A stretch of DNA of 64,000 nucleotides from Castellaniella hirudinis_A (GCF_047468865.1 NZ_JBLGTV010000005.1:124001-188000); one strand, 5' to 3'; positions 7,344 through 16,218 are shown, counted from the first letter of the stretch. Translations and numbers: made by a program. Notes: generated by a model not told the origin, from the letters alone.

Positions 7344-8942
7344 TCATTTTCCACTCTGGAATGGCGCAACGTGTCCATTGAACCGCTGGAACGGCATTCG
7401 CACCCTCGCCACCGGAAAATCCCCCGCCAACGCCACATACCCCTCCAGCACCGGCAGCGCCTGAATCTGTGCCGCTGTCACGATGTCCTCAATCGTCCGA
7501 TCCATATTATCCGACGTGTTCCGATGATCGACGCTGCGGCTGACGCTGTATTTTGGCCGCTCGACCTCATGTTTGCCAAGGCTTTCGCTCATGTCTCTGG
7601 CAGTCTGCGGGTCGGTACGGGATCCACCCAGCACGACCAGGTTGCGGAAGCTCGCCCGGATGGTGGTGGCCATAGTGCGCCCGTACAGATGTTCCAGCTG
7701 CGATGTGCTCTGCAGGCCCGCGATGATGCGCAGCCCATTCTTGCGGCCTTTGGTCAAGCCTGCTTCCAGTGACGGCAAGGCCTCCAGGCTCGCCAGTTCG
7801 TCAATGAACAGCCACCAGCGTCTGTCGGTGCCCTCGGGCATGGACAGAATTGAGGTGATGAAAACATCCGCCCAGGACGACACCAGGGGCCGCATGGAGC
7901 TCATCATGTCTTCGCGCCAGTTGATATACAGGTCGCCGCCGTCGGGCTGATCCAGCCAGTCGCGGATGGAGAAGGGGCCAGGCTTCATGCTGGTGTGTTC
8001 CGACAACTTGTTGGACAGCACGAACCGGGCCGACGACAGGGCCTTGCTGGCTTCGCTGGATCCGACAAACAGGGATTCGGCCAAGGTGCCGTCCAGGAAC
8101 TGCTTCAGCACCTTGGGATCCTCGATGGTGCACAGCCGGAACAGATCCATGATGCTGGCCTCCGTCCCTTGCAACTGGTGCAGCTTCTTCGCCGTTTCGC
8201 GCAGCAGCAGCCGCCCGAAATCGTTCCATTCCTCGGCGTTCTTGTCCTGGCTCATGGGCACCAGGGAATGCGCGAGGCGCTTCCAGTCGTAGTCGGCACG
8301 AACTTCGTTGAAGAAGGACCAGCCTTCGCTTCTGACATCATAGGGGTTGAGAATCACGTCGCCGGGTTGCCAGAATTTGCTGAGCAGATCGCCGTTCGGG
8401 TCGATGACGATCATGCGGTCGTTGCGCACGGGTGCCTGGCCGGGCAGCTGGTACCGGCGGCTGCGAGATCGCGCGAGCACAGACGCCGCCATATTGCGCA
8501 GCAGCACCGACTTACCGGACCCCGTGGCACCGCTCACCAACAGGTGCAGGTTTTCGTTCGCCGTGGGCATGGGGATGCCTGCCACGTCGATCTGTTGTTT
8601 GCCAGGTTCTGTGCAGAGCTTTGCCAGGTGTTTGGCCGTGGTCATCCGGGTGCCGCGCACGAATCGCTTGTAGGCGGCCCCCTCGAAACCTTCGGTCTTC
8701 GCGGTGCGACCGATAAAGAGGATCAAGGCCAGGGCCAGTACCAGGCCCACACCCAGCGCTCCATAGAGCAAGGGATAGCTGGGGGTGAGTTTCACGAAAT
8801 GCCAGGCCATCTGGCGATTCCAGTCGCGCCAGGCGATGCCGCTGCCGTAGGTGGCAGCGGTCGTCCAGGTCCCGATGGGAAAGAGCGCCAGGGAAAAGGC
8901 GGCGATACGCCGCCGGGTGATGGGGGAGACCAAGGTAGACAT
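7344..8942 (-). CDS. virD4: Type IV coupling protein, VirD4/TrwB/TraD family
   Basis: A 532-residue membrane ATPase that would link the relaxosome to the secretion channel. Two N-terminal membrane segments (about 14-32 and 56-77) precede the RecA-like domain with Walker A GATGSGKS at 138-145 and Walker B WLFIDE. Conserved TrwB-type stretches follow (GLQSTSQLEHLYG, VLGGSRTDPQTA). The last dozen or so residues (after PFQRFN) lie close to the IS66-side junction and may be foreign sequence that supplied a new stop. It follows stbC by 16 bp on the same strand. The partner relaxase is not intact in the window. Confidence 0.88.
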   Translation of the reverse strand: MSTLVSPITRRRIAAFSLALFPIGTWTTAATYGSGIAWRDWNRQMAWHFVKLTPSYPLLYGALGVGLVLALALILFIGRTAKTEGFEGAAYKRFVRGTRMTTAKHLAKLCTEPGKQQIDVAGIPMPTANENLHLLVSGATGSGKSVLLRNMAASVLARSRSRRYQLPGQAPVRNDRMIVIDPNGDLLSKFWQPGDVILNPYDVRSEGWSFFNEVRADYDWKRLAHSLVPMSQDKNAEEWNDFGRLLLRETAKKLHQLQGTEASIMDLFRLCTIEDPKVLKQFLDGTLAESLFVGSSEASKALSSARFVLSNKLSEHTSMKPGPFSIRDWLDQPDGGDLYINWREDMMSSMRPLVSSWADVFITSILSMPEGTDRRWWLFIDELASLEALPSLEAGLTKGRKNGLRIIAGLQSTSQLEHLYGRTMATTIRASFRNLVVLGGSRTDPQTARDMSESLGKHEVERPKYSVSRSVDHRNTSDNMDRTIEDIVTAAQIQALPVLEGYVALAGDFPVARVRMPFQRFNGHVAPFQSGK

Positions 8943-8958
8943 GATGGCCTTTGCAGAA

Positions 8959-9405
8959 TCAGAGGATCAGCCACTGGCCCAGCGCCAGGCCAGCGAGCAG
9001 CCCGCCCAGCACCCCGGCGGTACCGCCAACAACCACGGCGATGAGCGCCATGCGCCGGGCGGCTTGGTGCGTGACGCGGGCGCACTGGGCTGCCTCCTGG
9101 GCCAGGCGATCCAGCCGGGTGCCGGTCGCATCCAGCATGGCCTGGATGGCCTGCCGGTGCTGCAGGTGGATGGGCCTGGCGGTGGCTTCCAGGGTGGTGG
9201 CGAGATGCCGGGCCAGTTGCTGGGGCAGGATCTGTTGGGTGTCGGCCACGGCCTGGATCTGCTGCTGGGCGGCATCCAGGCTTGCGCTGACCGCTTCGAG
9301 CCGATCCACGAGGCTGGCGACTTCGCCCAGCACATCGTGGTACAGCAGATCGAGCTTCGTGCGGGCGTGGCCCGGGGCCGGGCCTGGGGGCTGGGGCGCG
9401 TCCAT
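8959..9405 (-). CDS. stbC: StbC-like plasmid stability protein
   Basis: Taken from the ATG at 9405, just after the stbB stop, this gives 148 residues. It has a Pro-rich N-terminus, a long Gln/Ala-rich helical region (about 20-120, likely coiled coil) and a C-terminal membrane anchor (ALIAVVVGGTAGVLGGLLAGL). Position after stbA and stbB and before the coupling protein matches the stb operon of IncW/PromA-type plasmids. The assignment rests mainly on gene order; similarity to known StbC could not be checked. Confidence 0.55.
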   Translation of the reverse strand: MDAPQPPGPAPGHARTKLDLLYHDVLGEVASLVDRLEAVSASLDAAQQQIQAVADTQQILPQQLARHLATTLEATARPIHLQHRQAIQAMLDATGTRLDRLAQEAAQCARVTHQAARRMALIAVVVGGTAGVLGGLLAGLALGQWLIL

Positions 9406-9412
9406 GGCGGGA

Positions 9413-10120
9413 TCAGGCAAAGAGCGCTGCAAAGGCTGCATTCATCTGCCGATCCACGGGCTGGGCCAGGGCGCGCAAGGCGTGCCGATTGCTCAGCTGC
9501 GAAATCCGCGCATGGTCGCTGCGGTCAGCGGCCTTCAAGAGCGCCCGGTAGTCCGTCTGATCGGCCAACACGTCGGCGAGCGTGGTGCGCAGATCGGCCA
9601 GCAGCTCGAAGACTTCGTTTTCATAGACGGCGGCCTTGGGGTTAGCCTGCACTTCGCCAGTCTTCGCTGCATAGGCGAGGATTGAGGGGAATTCATCCTC
9701 GACACTGGACTCGACTCGGTTGAACAGGATGCGCACCCGATCGGGATCCACACCCAGCTCGGCCAGGGCGGCCACGGTCTTAATGGTTTCGCGCTGGGCC
9801 TTGCCGGTGTTGATGACGGGCAGCACAAAGCAGCTCATTTCCTCGTGCGCGCCTTCGTAGCGCATCATGTGGTTCAGGAAATCCTCGATGTTGCTGGCCC
9901 CGACGTCCACGATGGCATCGTCACGGGTGAGCAGTTCTCGAAAGAGCCTGCCGAAGTGTTCGCCGCGCAGTTGATCGACTTCCAGGCCCAGGTCCGCGCC
10001 GGTTTCGTTGGTGGACTCCACGGCAAAGATCTGGGCGCCGTTCATGCGGGGCGCGAGCAGGTGCGAGGCGACGACGGTCTTGCCGACCGATCCGGTGTAG
10101 TTCAGGACTGCGACTTTCAT
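9413..10120 (-). CDS. stbB: StbB-like plasmid stability ATPase (ParA/MinD type)
   Basis: A 235-residue cytosolic P-loop protein starting MKVAVLNYTGSVGKTVVASH, with a deviant Walker A (GSVGKT, residues 10-15) and an Asp-containing second motif (AIVDVGASN). Such StbB proteins act with StbA in plasmid positioning and conjugation. The start at 10120 was chosen because the upstream extension of the frame is a shadow of stbA in another frame. stbA ends 4 bp upstream and stbC starts 8 bp downstream, so the three form one operon. Confidence 0.75.
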   Translation of the reverse strand: MKVAVLNYTGSVGKTVVASHLLAPRMNGAQIFAVESTNETGADLGLEVDQLRGEHFGRLFRELLTRDDAIVDVGASNIEDFLNHMMRYEGAHEEMSCFVLPVINTGKAQRETIKTVAALAELGVDPDRVRILFNRVESSVEDEFPSILAYAAKTGEVQANPKAAVYENEVFELLADLRTTLADVLADQTDYRALLKAADRSDHARISQLSNRHALRALAQPVDRQMNAAFAALFA

Positions 10121-10124
10121 GGGT

Positions 10125-10607
10125 TTATTCCTTGTCGTGTTGGGTTTCGGTGTTTTGGGAGGTCTTGGCCCGGTTGGCCAGGCCTTCGCGGCGCAGGGCA
10201 TCGAGGTCGATGCGCATGTCGCGGATCTTGCGTAGATCCCCTGGGGTCTGGATGCGGCTCGGTCTCCCCTGGATGGCATCCAGTGGTGGTGCAGTGGGTT
10301 TGGAGTCGGGTGTCGTGTCAGGCTCGACTGCGGGTGTGGCGGTCGCCTGACTTGCTTCTTCAGCGGCCTGCCGCCTGGCTTTGCGCCAGCGGCGCAGCGT
10401 GGTGATGTAGGTGTTATGCCGCACCGGCAGGCCTGCGGCGGCCAGATCCTCCATGATGGCGGCGTGAGGCACGCCTGCAGCCACCTGGGGTTCGATGATC
10501 GGGTACAGGGCCCGCAGCTTCGCGGCCTGGCGCAGGCGCGGATCCAGACTCTCCAGCACGGCACGATAACGGGCGATGGGATCGGGTTTGAGCGGGTTGT
10601 CAGTCAT
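10125..10607 (-). CDS. stbA: StbA-like plasmid stability / DNA-binding protein
   Basis: A 160-residue basic protein from the ATG at 10607 (MTDNPLKPDPIARYRAVL). The N-terminal half looks like a helix-turn-helix region (LRALYPIIEPQVAAGVPHAA, then a segment with NTYITTLRRWRKARR); a Pro/Thr-rich linker and a charged C-terminus follow. This resembles StbA/KfrB-like DNA-binding proteins that bind repeats near stb promoters and affect plasmid segregation and transfer. It heads the stbABC operon. Function is inferred from context and fold. Confidence 0.6.
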   Translation of the reverse strand: MTDNPLKPDPIARYRAVLESLDPRLRQAAKLRALYPIIEPQVAAGVPHAAIMEDLAAAGLPVRHNTYITTLRRWRKARRQAAEEASQATATPAVEPDTTPDSKPTAPPLDAIQGRPSRIQTPGDLRKIRDMRIDLDALRREGLANRAKTSQNTETQHDKE

Positions 10608-10627
10608 GAAAGGCCTTGAGTGAGGAT

Positions 10628-11098
10628 TCAGTGATGCAGGGCGGGCAGCACGGCGGCTTGTTTGCCGTCCAGCCAGGCCAGGCCAGCGGCGTGGGCTTCG
10701 TCGTAGGCGCATTGATCGTCGGCAAAGCGCACGGACTGGCCACGGGCGGGGAAGTACCCGCAGCCGACTTCCTGGTTGTGATCGAGCAGACGCAGCAGGT
10801 AGCCTTCGCCGTCGCCTTCACGCGGCACGATCTCGAACGAGAAGCGCAGCCGGGCCTGGGCCAGCTCCATCTGGAACTGCCGGGCAACCGTCGGGATGCG
10901 GGCGGCCCAGTCGCAGCCGATGCGATCCAGCGCGTCAGCGATGCTGTAGCCGCGTTCCTGCAGCCAGTCGCCGCGATCCAGCACCAGGGCGGCAGTTAGC
11001 GCTTCGCCCAGGCTCAGTGCGCCGATGCCCTCACGGGCGGCCCGATGGGCGATGGCGAGCAGCCGGGTGTCGAGATTTGCGTGTGGGTTCTGGGACAT
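10628..11098 (-). CDS. Hypothetical plasmid-backbone protein
   Basis: A 156-residue protein from the ATG at 11098 (MSQNPHANLDTRLL). It is hydrophilic, Asp/Glu and Ala-rich, with no membrane segment or motif I recognise. It lies between the candidate replication origin and stbA, all on the minus strand, and ends 20 bp before stbA, so it may be the first gene of the stability operon. An AAGGAG-like site precedes the ATG. Confidence 0.5.
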   Translation of the reverse strand: MSQNPHANLDTRLLAIAHRAAREGIGALSLGEALTAALVLDRGDWLQERGYSIADALDRIGCDWAARIPTVARQFQMELAQARLRFSFEIVPREGDGEGYLLRLLDHNQEVGCGYFPARGQSVRFADDQCAYDEAHAAGLAWLDGKQAAVLPALHH

Positions 11099-11373
11099 GA
11101 GAACTCCTTGGCCCTGCGGGTTCAGGGCGGTGATGGGGGAATGGGTGGGGTGTGGCCCGAGCGGGCCGATGTCGATCACTTGCTGACCGATGCAGCCGCC
11201 AAAGCGGCTGTGCAGCGTGGCAGGCTGAGATGGACTGGGGATGAGGTGATCAGGCTGGACGGCAGACGGACTTATCCACAGACCGCTTCTGATAGAGATA
11301 AGGTAGAAGAAAGGTAGAGCATGATTTCGATGGCTGGAAACCCGCATGAATGCTGCGTTTCAGCACTTGTTCC

Positions 11374-11454
11374 CGCCTTCTTATTACGACGAAAACGCCT
11401 TCTTATTACGATAAAGCGCCTTCTTATTACGATGCGCCCGCCTTCTTATTACGA
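11374..11454 (+). repeat. Four direct iterons, CGCCTTCTTATTACGA
   Basis: Exact copies start at 11374, 11396, 11417 and 11439, so the period is 22, 21 and 22 bp, about two helical turns. A fifth copy with one mismatch (CGCCTTGTTATTACGA) lies at 11522-11537 across the repA stop. They are the likely binding sites of the adjacent RepA. Confidence 0.92.
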
Positions 11455-11467
11455 TGGTCGTGGTCGC

Positions 11468-11476
11468 TTATCCACA
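11468..11476 (+). promoter_or_regulatory. DnaA box TTATCCACA between iterons 4 and 5
   Basis: Perfect match to the DnaA 9-mer. A second perfect copy lies at 11272-11280, so two DnaA boxes flank the iteron array. Confidence 0.75.
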
Positions 11477-11531
11477 GGCTGATTTCAGCCGGTTTTTTGG
11501 TCCTGGTTTCAGGCTTTCGAGCGCCTTGTTA

Positions 11532-12452
11532 TTACGATGCCGACCGGCCGTTATTTCGGACCCAGCTGGCCACCTCCCGGCCTTTTTCCAGTCCGATCTG
11601 GGGGCTGGCAATCAGGTTCAGGTCTGTCAGTTCTTCCAGGGCCTTGAGCAGGGCAGCACGGAAATTTCTCAGGTGTCCGGTGTGATGCGCCCGATCCTTC
11701 AGCCACTGCAGGCTGTAGCGCTGCTGCGTGTCGGCGGAGGTGGCGATCAGTCGCTGCAGGCTGCGGGCGAGATTGCCGCGCAGTTTCTGGCGCGTCTCCC
11801 AGTCAATCAGGGCATATTCCCGATTGCCGAAAATCTGTGCCCAGCGTGGGTCGATGACCAAGATGTAGATGCCGTCCGCGTAGTCGAAGCCGCCCATCAT
11901 GGGCAGTACCCGGCAGGCCGGGTGCATGCCAAAGCTGTATTTGGCTGATCCGTCTGGCCTCCTGGCTTCGATGCACAGGGAAAAACGGGCCAGATCCTTC
12001 ATGCCTTCGTGCAGCCATTGGTAGCTGGCCCCACTGGTATTGCGCCCGATTCCGCGCAGGAAATCTGCGCGGTTCACGATGGGCTGTTGGCCTGCGGGGC
12101 TGGTGGCTTGCAGGTACATGGCGTGCATCCAGATATCGGCATGGTCTTCGGATAACTGCTCGCCGCTGCCCGTGATCTGAATGTTGCGGGCGGACAGAAA
12201 GATGGTTTCCTTGTGCATGATGCTGGCCCCGCGTCGGATGGGCGCGAAGATGCCAGAGCGAGCGATGTGGTTGGGGATGGCCCGGGAGGTCTCGGAAATA
12301 CCGGGTACAACGAAGGGCCGGATATCGAGCCCTGCGGTGGGTGACTGGGTTTTGGCCTCTGCGGCCTTACGGTGGGCAAAGCGCATGGCGTCTTCCAGGC
12401 GCTTGGCTGCGGCAGCAGGGGATCGGGTCAGGTGGCTGGTGTGGGTCAGCAT
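11532..12452 (-). CDS. repA: Plasmid replication initiator, TrfA/RepA family
   Basis: A 306-residue initiator taken from the ATG at 12452 (MLTHTSHLTRSP). The core has TrfA-like features: PNHIARSGIFAPIRRG early, a middle winged-helix-like region (SYQWLHEGMKDLARFSLCIE), DWETRQKLRGNLARSLQRLI, and LRNFRAALLKALEELTDLNL near the C-terminus. TrfA-type proteins bind iterons and load the replicative helicase. The gene ends inside the fifth iteron, beside the origin. Upstream, 12453-12576 is gene-free and probably holds its promoter. The frame is intact, so the initiator could still be made. Confidence 0.85.
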   Translation of the reverse strand: MLTHTSHLTRSPAAAAKRLEDAMRFAHRKAAEAKTQSPTAGLDIRPFVVPGISETSRAIPNHIARSGIFAPIRRGASIMHKETIFLSARNIQITGSGEQLSEDHADIWMHAMYLQATSPAGQQPIVNRADFLRGIGRNTSGASYQWLHEGMKDLARFSLCIEARRPDGSAKYSFGMHPACRVLPMMGGFDYADGIYILVIDPRWAQIFGNREYALIDWETRQKLRGNLARSLQRLIATSADTQQRYSLQWLKDRAHHTGHLRNFRAALLKALEELTDLNLIASPQIGLEKGREVASWVRNNGRSAS

Positions 12453-12576
12453 GAAAAATACTCCAGACAGGCCCGCACAAGGCCTGCCTGGTCGTGTGCA
12501 GCGCCTCACACGGGTACAGGGGGTATGGCCAGCAGAACAGGCTGCGTGGCCGTGGATGATGAAAGGGACGGATTGC

Positions 12577-13596
12577 TTACGCAGGCCCAAGCCGTCGCGG
12601 CTCGAACCACAGTTCCTTTAGCCGGAACCGCTCGAAATACAGCACGATGTCCACGATCTGGCGCAGAAAGGCCTGGATGGTGGCCAGGTCCAGATTGCCG
12701 CCCGTAGGCGACTGTTTGATGAGCACAGCCAGCCGGTCGAAGGTATCGGCCGCACTGTTGGCGTGGGTGGTCGTGACCGACCCCGGATGGCCGGTATTCA
12801 GGGCCGCCAGGTAATCCCAGGTCTCGGGGCCGCGCAGTTCGGCCAGAAAGATTCGATCCGGGGACAGGCGCATGCAGGCGGCCAGGCTGTCGGTGGCCGA
12901 GACCCGGCCGCGCGTGCCGCCATACATGAGATGGATGCAGTTGCGGTGGCGCGGCAGGATCAGCTCGTGCACGTCCTCGATGGTGATGAGCCGTTCATCG
13001 ACGGGTACCCGATCGATGAGCGAGCGGGCAAAGGTGGTCTTGCCCGATCCCGTGGCCCCGGCCACGACCAGGTTCTTGCGTGCCTGAATGGCCGCGTGCA
13101 GGAAGGCGGGGATGTCGCCTGCTGATTTCAGCGCCATGAGCTGCTGGTCTATGGCTGAAAGGCTACCCGCTTCGCGTTGCGCAGCGATGTCCTCGACCGT
13201 ATCGAATGCCCCTTGGGCCTGCAGTTCATCGAGCGTGAAGGCCGCCTGGGTGTGCTTGCGGATGTTGATGGCCATCGTCCCATCCAGGCAGGCCGGGGGC
13301 TGCACGATCTGGCCGCGTTCGCCGCCCGGCAGCAGCACCGACAGAATTGGTGCTTTGGCCATGTGGTTGTAGGCCGCCAGGGCCGTGGCCAGGGCTTCCA
13401 GATGCGGGTAGGTCAGCATCTCGCACTCGTGCAGCAGCCAGGTCCCACGGATGCGGGTGTAGAGCTCACCTGCCCGCACGATGGCGATCTCGGTGACTGC
13501 GGGATCGGCCAGGTGGGGGGCGAGCGGCCGCAAAAAGGTCTTGACCGCAATCGCCCGGTCAAAGGGCAGCGGCTCAGGGGATGGGTTCAAGGTCAT
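12577..13596 (-). CDS. virB11: VirB11 family type IV secretion ATPase
   Basis: A 339-residue traffic ATPase that powers pilus assembly and substrate transfer as a cytoplasmic hexamer. Walker A GATGSGKTT lies at 180-188, followed by the Asp box (LITIEDVHEL), Walker B-like RIFLAELRG and the His box (GSVTTTHANSA). The start at 13596 (MTLNPSPEP) overlaps the end of virB10 by 23 bp; longer upstream frames are shadows of virB10. It is the last virB gene, followed by repA. Confidence 0.92.
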   Translation of the reverse strand: MTLNPSPEPLPFDRAIAVKTFLRPLAPHLADPAVTEIAIVRAGELYTRIRGTWLLHECEMLTYPHLEALATALAAYNHMAKAPILSVLLPGGERGQIVQPPACLDGTMAINIRKHTQAAFTLDELQAQGAFDTVEDIAAQREAGSLSAIDQQLMALKSAGDIPAFLHAAIQARKNLVVAGATGSGKTTFARSLIDRVPVDERLITIEDVHELILPRHRNCIHLMYGGTRGRVSATDSLAACMRLSPDRIFLAELRGPETWDYLAALNTGHPGSVTTTHANSAADTFDRLAVLIKQSPTGGNLDLATIQAFLRQIVDIVLYFERFRLKELWFEPRRLGPA

Positions 13597-14677
13597 AGAC
13601 TTGGCTGAAGTCCAGGTCACGCGCGACCATGATGCCGATGCGTGTGCCCTGGTTCTTGTAGAGGGTGGGAGGGATGTCGAGCGACTTTTCCAGGATCTTG
13701 GCCACGACTTCCTGGCCGCCTTCGCTGGTGTTGTCAAAGCGAATGTTGTTGCTGCCAGACTGCCCTTGGTTGGCCGCCCAGCTGCCGAAGTCTCCGACCA
13801 GCGACAGCAGGATGGCGTTGCCAAAACGCTGCCAGAAATGATTGTCGATATGGCCATCCAGGCCCGCTTCACCCAAGGGGCCGGTGCCCGGTGACCCCAG
13901 ATTGACGATGACGCCAGCGGGTGTCTCCAGCCGGTTCCAGGTGACAAAGGCGCGGGCCTGGCCCTGCACGATGCCGCCGGACTGATAGCCCGTGAACTTG
14001 GTTCCGGCATCGATCAGTTTCACCTTGCCGTTAGCGCTCATCACGTCGTGGGTGGCCAGACACGTCAACAGCCCCGCCTGGGTGCTGACCAATTTGGTCT
14101 GCAGCGTGCAGTCGATCATCGTGCCCTGCGTGAGCAGAAAATTGCGGTCGCCCAGTTGGCCCGCGACCGATGGGGCGAGCTCCAGCGGCCGCAGCTTGTC
14201 GGCCAGCGGCCCGGCATCGGCCAGTGGCCCACTGGGCCCCGTGGGGTGGCTGGCTGCAGCGCCGCCATCGGCCGCACCCGCGTTCAAGGGGCTGGCGAGC
14301 CTGCGCTGGGCGACTTCATCCACGGGTGGCGGAGCGGCAGGCATGGGCGGGGGGACATAGTAGGAGCGGCTTGGTTCTGTGGCTGGAGGCGGTGCTTCTG
14401 GCTTGGTTGCTGGGGCTGGGCGCTCGACCTTGGGGGCTGTCAGGCGGTTGGTGATGCCGCTCTGGTCAGATTCCAGGCCTGTGGTACTGGTCTTCTCCGA
14501 ATCGCGGCTCCAGGCCTTCACCAGTACGCCCGCAGCGACTGCAAAGGCCACGAGGATGGTCAGCCACAGAAAGGCCCGGGCTCCGCGCGGGGCACTGCGG
14601 CCGGTGTCGCCCAGGTCCAGGGGTTCGCGCTCCAGCGGCGCGCGCTCTAGCTTCGGGTGGGGTTGTTCATCGTTCAT
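13574..14677 (-). CDS. virB10: VirB10 family type IV secretion core protein
   Basis: A 367-residue inner/outer-membrane spanning component. It has a short cytoplasmic N-terminus, one membrane segment (about 33-52), a Pro-rich periplasmic linker (about 80-130) and the conserved C-terminal barrel (about 170-367: LTQGTMIDCTLQTKL, GTKFTGYQSGG, RAFVTWNRLETPAGVIVNL). It would form the core channel with VirB7 and VirB9. It overlaps virB9 by 4 bp and virB11 by 23 bp. Confidence 0.92.
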   Translation of the reverse strand: MNDEQPHPKLERAPLEREPLDLGDTGRSAPRGARAFLWLTILVAFAVAAGVLVKAWSRDSEKTSTTGLESDQSGITNRLTAPKVERPAPATKPEAPPPATEPSRSYYVPPPMPAAPPPVDEVAQRRLASPLNAGAADGGAAASHPTGPSGPLADAGPLADKLRPLELAPSVAGQLGDRNFLLTQGTMIDCTLQTKLVSTQAGLLTCLATHDVMSANGKVKLIDAGTKFTGYQSGGIVQGQARAFVTWNRLETPAGVIVNLGSPGTGPLGEAGLDGHIDNHFWQRFGNAILLSLVGDFGSWAANQGQSGSNNIRFDNTSEGGQEVVAKILEKSLDIPPTLYKNQGTRIGIMVARDLDFSQVYDLEPIP

Positions 14678-15501
14678 AGGATATTCCTTGCTGGGGCTTT
14701 CTTCACCCGGCGCTGCACGGCAGGCGATGTCGTCCCGGTATGCGCCGGTGGCGGCGTTGCACCAAAGGTCTCGTTATGGATGGCCAGCACCAGATCACCC
14801 AAGCGCAGATGCCACAGGGCGGACGTGCGGTGCAGCACCAGGGTGCGGTCGTCTGCCATGTGGAAGTTGGTGATGACTTCCTGGCCGTCGGGTGTGACCC
14901 GATAGACCGCCGGGATATCCGCGCCCGGTGCGAATTGCAGCCAGGTCTGGCGGCCATCGTCCCAGGCATGGACCGGGGCAATCGCGGCGTCGCCACTGCG
15001 GGTGTAGGCGAGCCAATTCACGCGGGTGGGGGTGGCCTGCAGGGATCTCTCGATGGCGGCTTGCTGTGCGGCCTGGTCGCGCTTGCGGGCTTCTGCATCT
15101 GGATACCGGATAACCAGTTTGTAGAGGGCCGGTGCGCTGCGGCTGTCGCTGTAGGACAGCCGAAAACTGTAATCGCGCTGGTCGGTCACCACGATCAGGT
15201 TGGTATTCGCGTCCTCGGCCGTGGGCTTGAAGAACAAGTGATTGTCTTTATAGGTAAAGGCGTAGGCCTGGCTGTCACCAAAGACGTGATAGACGTAGCG
15301 TTCGTCGGGGGCCAGCACGATATGGGTGGCCACACCGATCACGGCATCCAGCTGGATCACGTCGGCCGCGTTGTAGTTCACAGTGCGCACACGATGGTCC
15401 AGGCGCGAGGATCTGGGGGTTTCCAGGGCCAGGGCGGGTCCTGCAAGCGCCAGGCTCAGCATCAGGGCCAGCGCCTGACGACTGGGGAGGTGGTCAAACA
15501 T
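14674..15501 (-). CDS. virB9: VirB9 family type IV secretion core protein
   Basis: A 275-residue secreted protein with a signal peptide (residues 1-25, GPALALE). The N-terminal VirB9 domain (DHRVRTVNYNAADVIQLDAV, HIVLAPDERY) and the C-terminal domain (THVNWLAYTRS-like segment, PAVYRVTPDGQEV) match the family. It contacts VirB7 at the outer membrane. It overlaps virB10 by 4 bp and follows virB8 by 27 bp. Confidence 0.9.
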   Translation of the reverse strand: MFDHLPSRQALALMLSLALAGPALALETPRSSRLDHRVRTVNYNAADVIQLDAVIGVATHIVLAPDERYVYHVFGDSQAYAFTYKDNHLFFKPTAEDANTNLIVVTDQRDYSFRLSYSDSRSAPALYKLVIRYPDAEARKRDQAAQQAAIERSLQATPTRVNWLAYTRSGDAAIAPVHAWDDGRQTWLQFAPGADIPAVYRVTPDGQEVITNFHMADDRTLVLHRTSALWHLRLGDLVLAIHNETFGATPPPAHTGTTSPAVQRRVKKAPARNIL

Positions 15502-15528
15502 GGGATTTCCTTCTGATGCGGTTCGACA

Positions 15529-16215
15529 TCAACGCGAGAGATCGGCCGCCAGGTCGTAGCGCGTCACCTGAAAGCCCAGCGGATTGCGCCGGGCCACGGC
15601 TTCGGTGAGCGGCACATCGGCGTATTGGTAGGCCATGGTGGCAATGAGGTGGCGCACCTTGGTGGTCTCGCTCGTGGTCACATCGCGCTCGGTCTTGGAA
15701 AAACGCACGATCGCGGCCTGGTTGGCCCCCAGGGTGATGGAATGCACCTGCACATCCACCGTGCCCTGGGTGCCCAGGCGGGTAGTGACGGCCTCGGGGC
15801 CCTCAAAGCGCTTGCCGTAGACCGTCTGGATGGGTGGCGACGACAGCAGGGCGCAGGTATCGAACTGCTCCTGGATGGTCTGCCAGCTGTAGCCTTCGCA
15901 GTTCAGCACATAGCTGTTCAGGAAATACTTGGCGATGCGCTGACCGTAGTCCTCCAGCGGCTGGCCCAGACGGCTGACGTGCTCGATGCCGCCCGTGGCG
16001 TCGTCCACGCGCACCACATACATTTCCGGAGGCTGCTTCAGGGGCGTGAGGCCCAGTACCGCGCCCACGGCGGCCAGGGCCAGGATGCCAGCGGCGAGCG
16101 CCACCTGCCAGGCCCGTTTGCGACTGGCGATGAGTTCGCCCAGATGGTCGCGCTCCAGGCCTCGGGAGCGCTCCAAGTAGGCCGCGATGTCTTCGGATTT
16201 CAATGTGTCGGCCAT
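15529..16215 (-). CDS. virB8: VirB8 family type IV secretion inner-membrane protein
   Basis: A 228-residue bitopic protein: short cytoplasmic part, membrane segment about 33-53 (WQVALAAGILALAAVGAVLG), then the NTF2-like periplasmic domain with conserved YVVRVDDATGG and RYDLAADL. It is an assembly factor of the inner-membrane complex. It starts 3 bp after the virB7 stop. Confidence 0.9.
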   Translation of the reverse strand: MADTLKSEDIAAYLERSRGLERDHLGELIASRKRAWQVALAAGILALAAVGAVLGLTPLKQPPEMYVVRVDDATGGIEHVSRLGQPLEDYGQRIAKYFLNSYVLNCEGYSWQTIQEQFDTCALLSSPPIQTVYGKRFEGPEAVTTRLGTQGTVDVQVHSITLGANQAAIVRFSKTERDVTTSETTKVRHLIATMAYQYADVPLTEAVARRNPLGFQVTRYDLAADLSR

Positions 16216-16218
16216 GGC

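Larger units (their letters stand above)
11272..11537. other. oriV: Iteron-type plasmid replication origin (oriV)
   Basis: This region, between the hypothetical gene and repA, holds every expected part of an iteron origin: a perfect DnaA box TTATCCACA (11272-11280), four direct 16-bp iterons (11374-11454), a second perfect DnaA box (11468-11476) and a fifth iteron with one mismatch that overlaps the 3' end of repA. The rest of the gene-free stretch 11099-11531 shows no gene. An adjacent TrfA-type initiator gene supports the call. The call is from sequence pattern; activity in a chromosomal setting is unknown. Confidence 0.85.

Noticed and set aside
11374..11454. A CRISPR array from the regularly spaced 16-bp repeats
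   Set aside because: Repeats are too short, spacers are 5-6 bp, and a replication initiator gene and DnaA boxes adjoin: iterons explain them.
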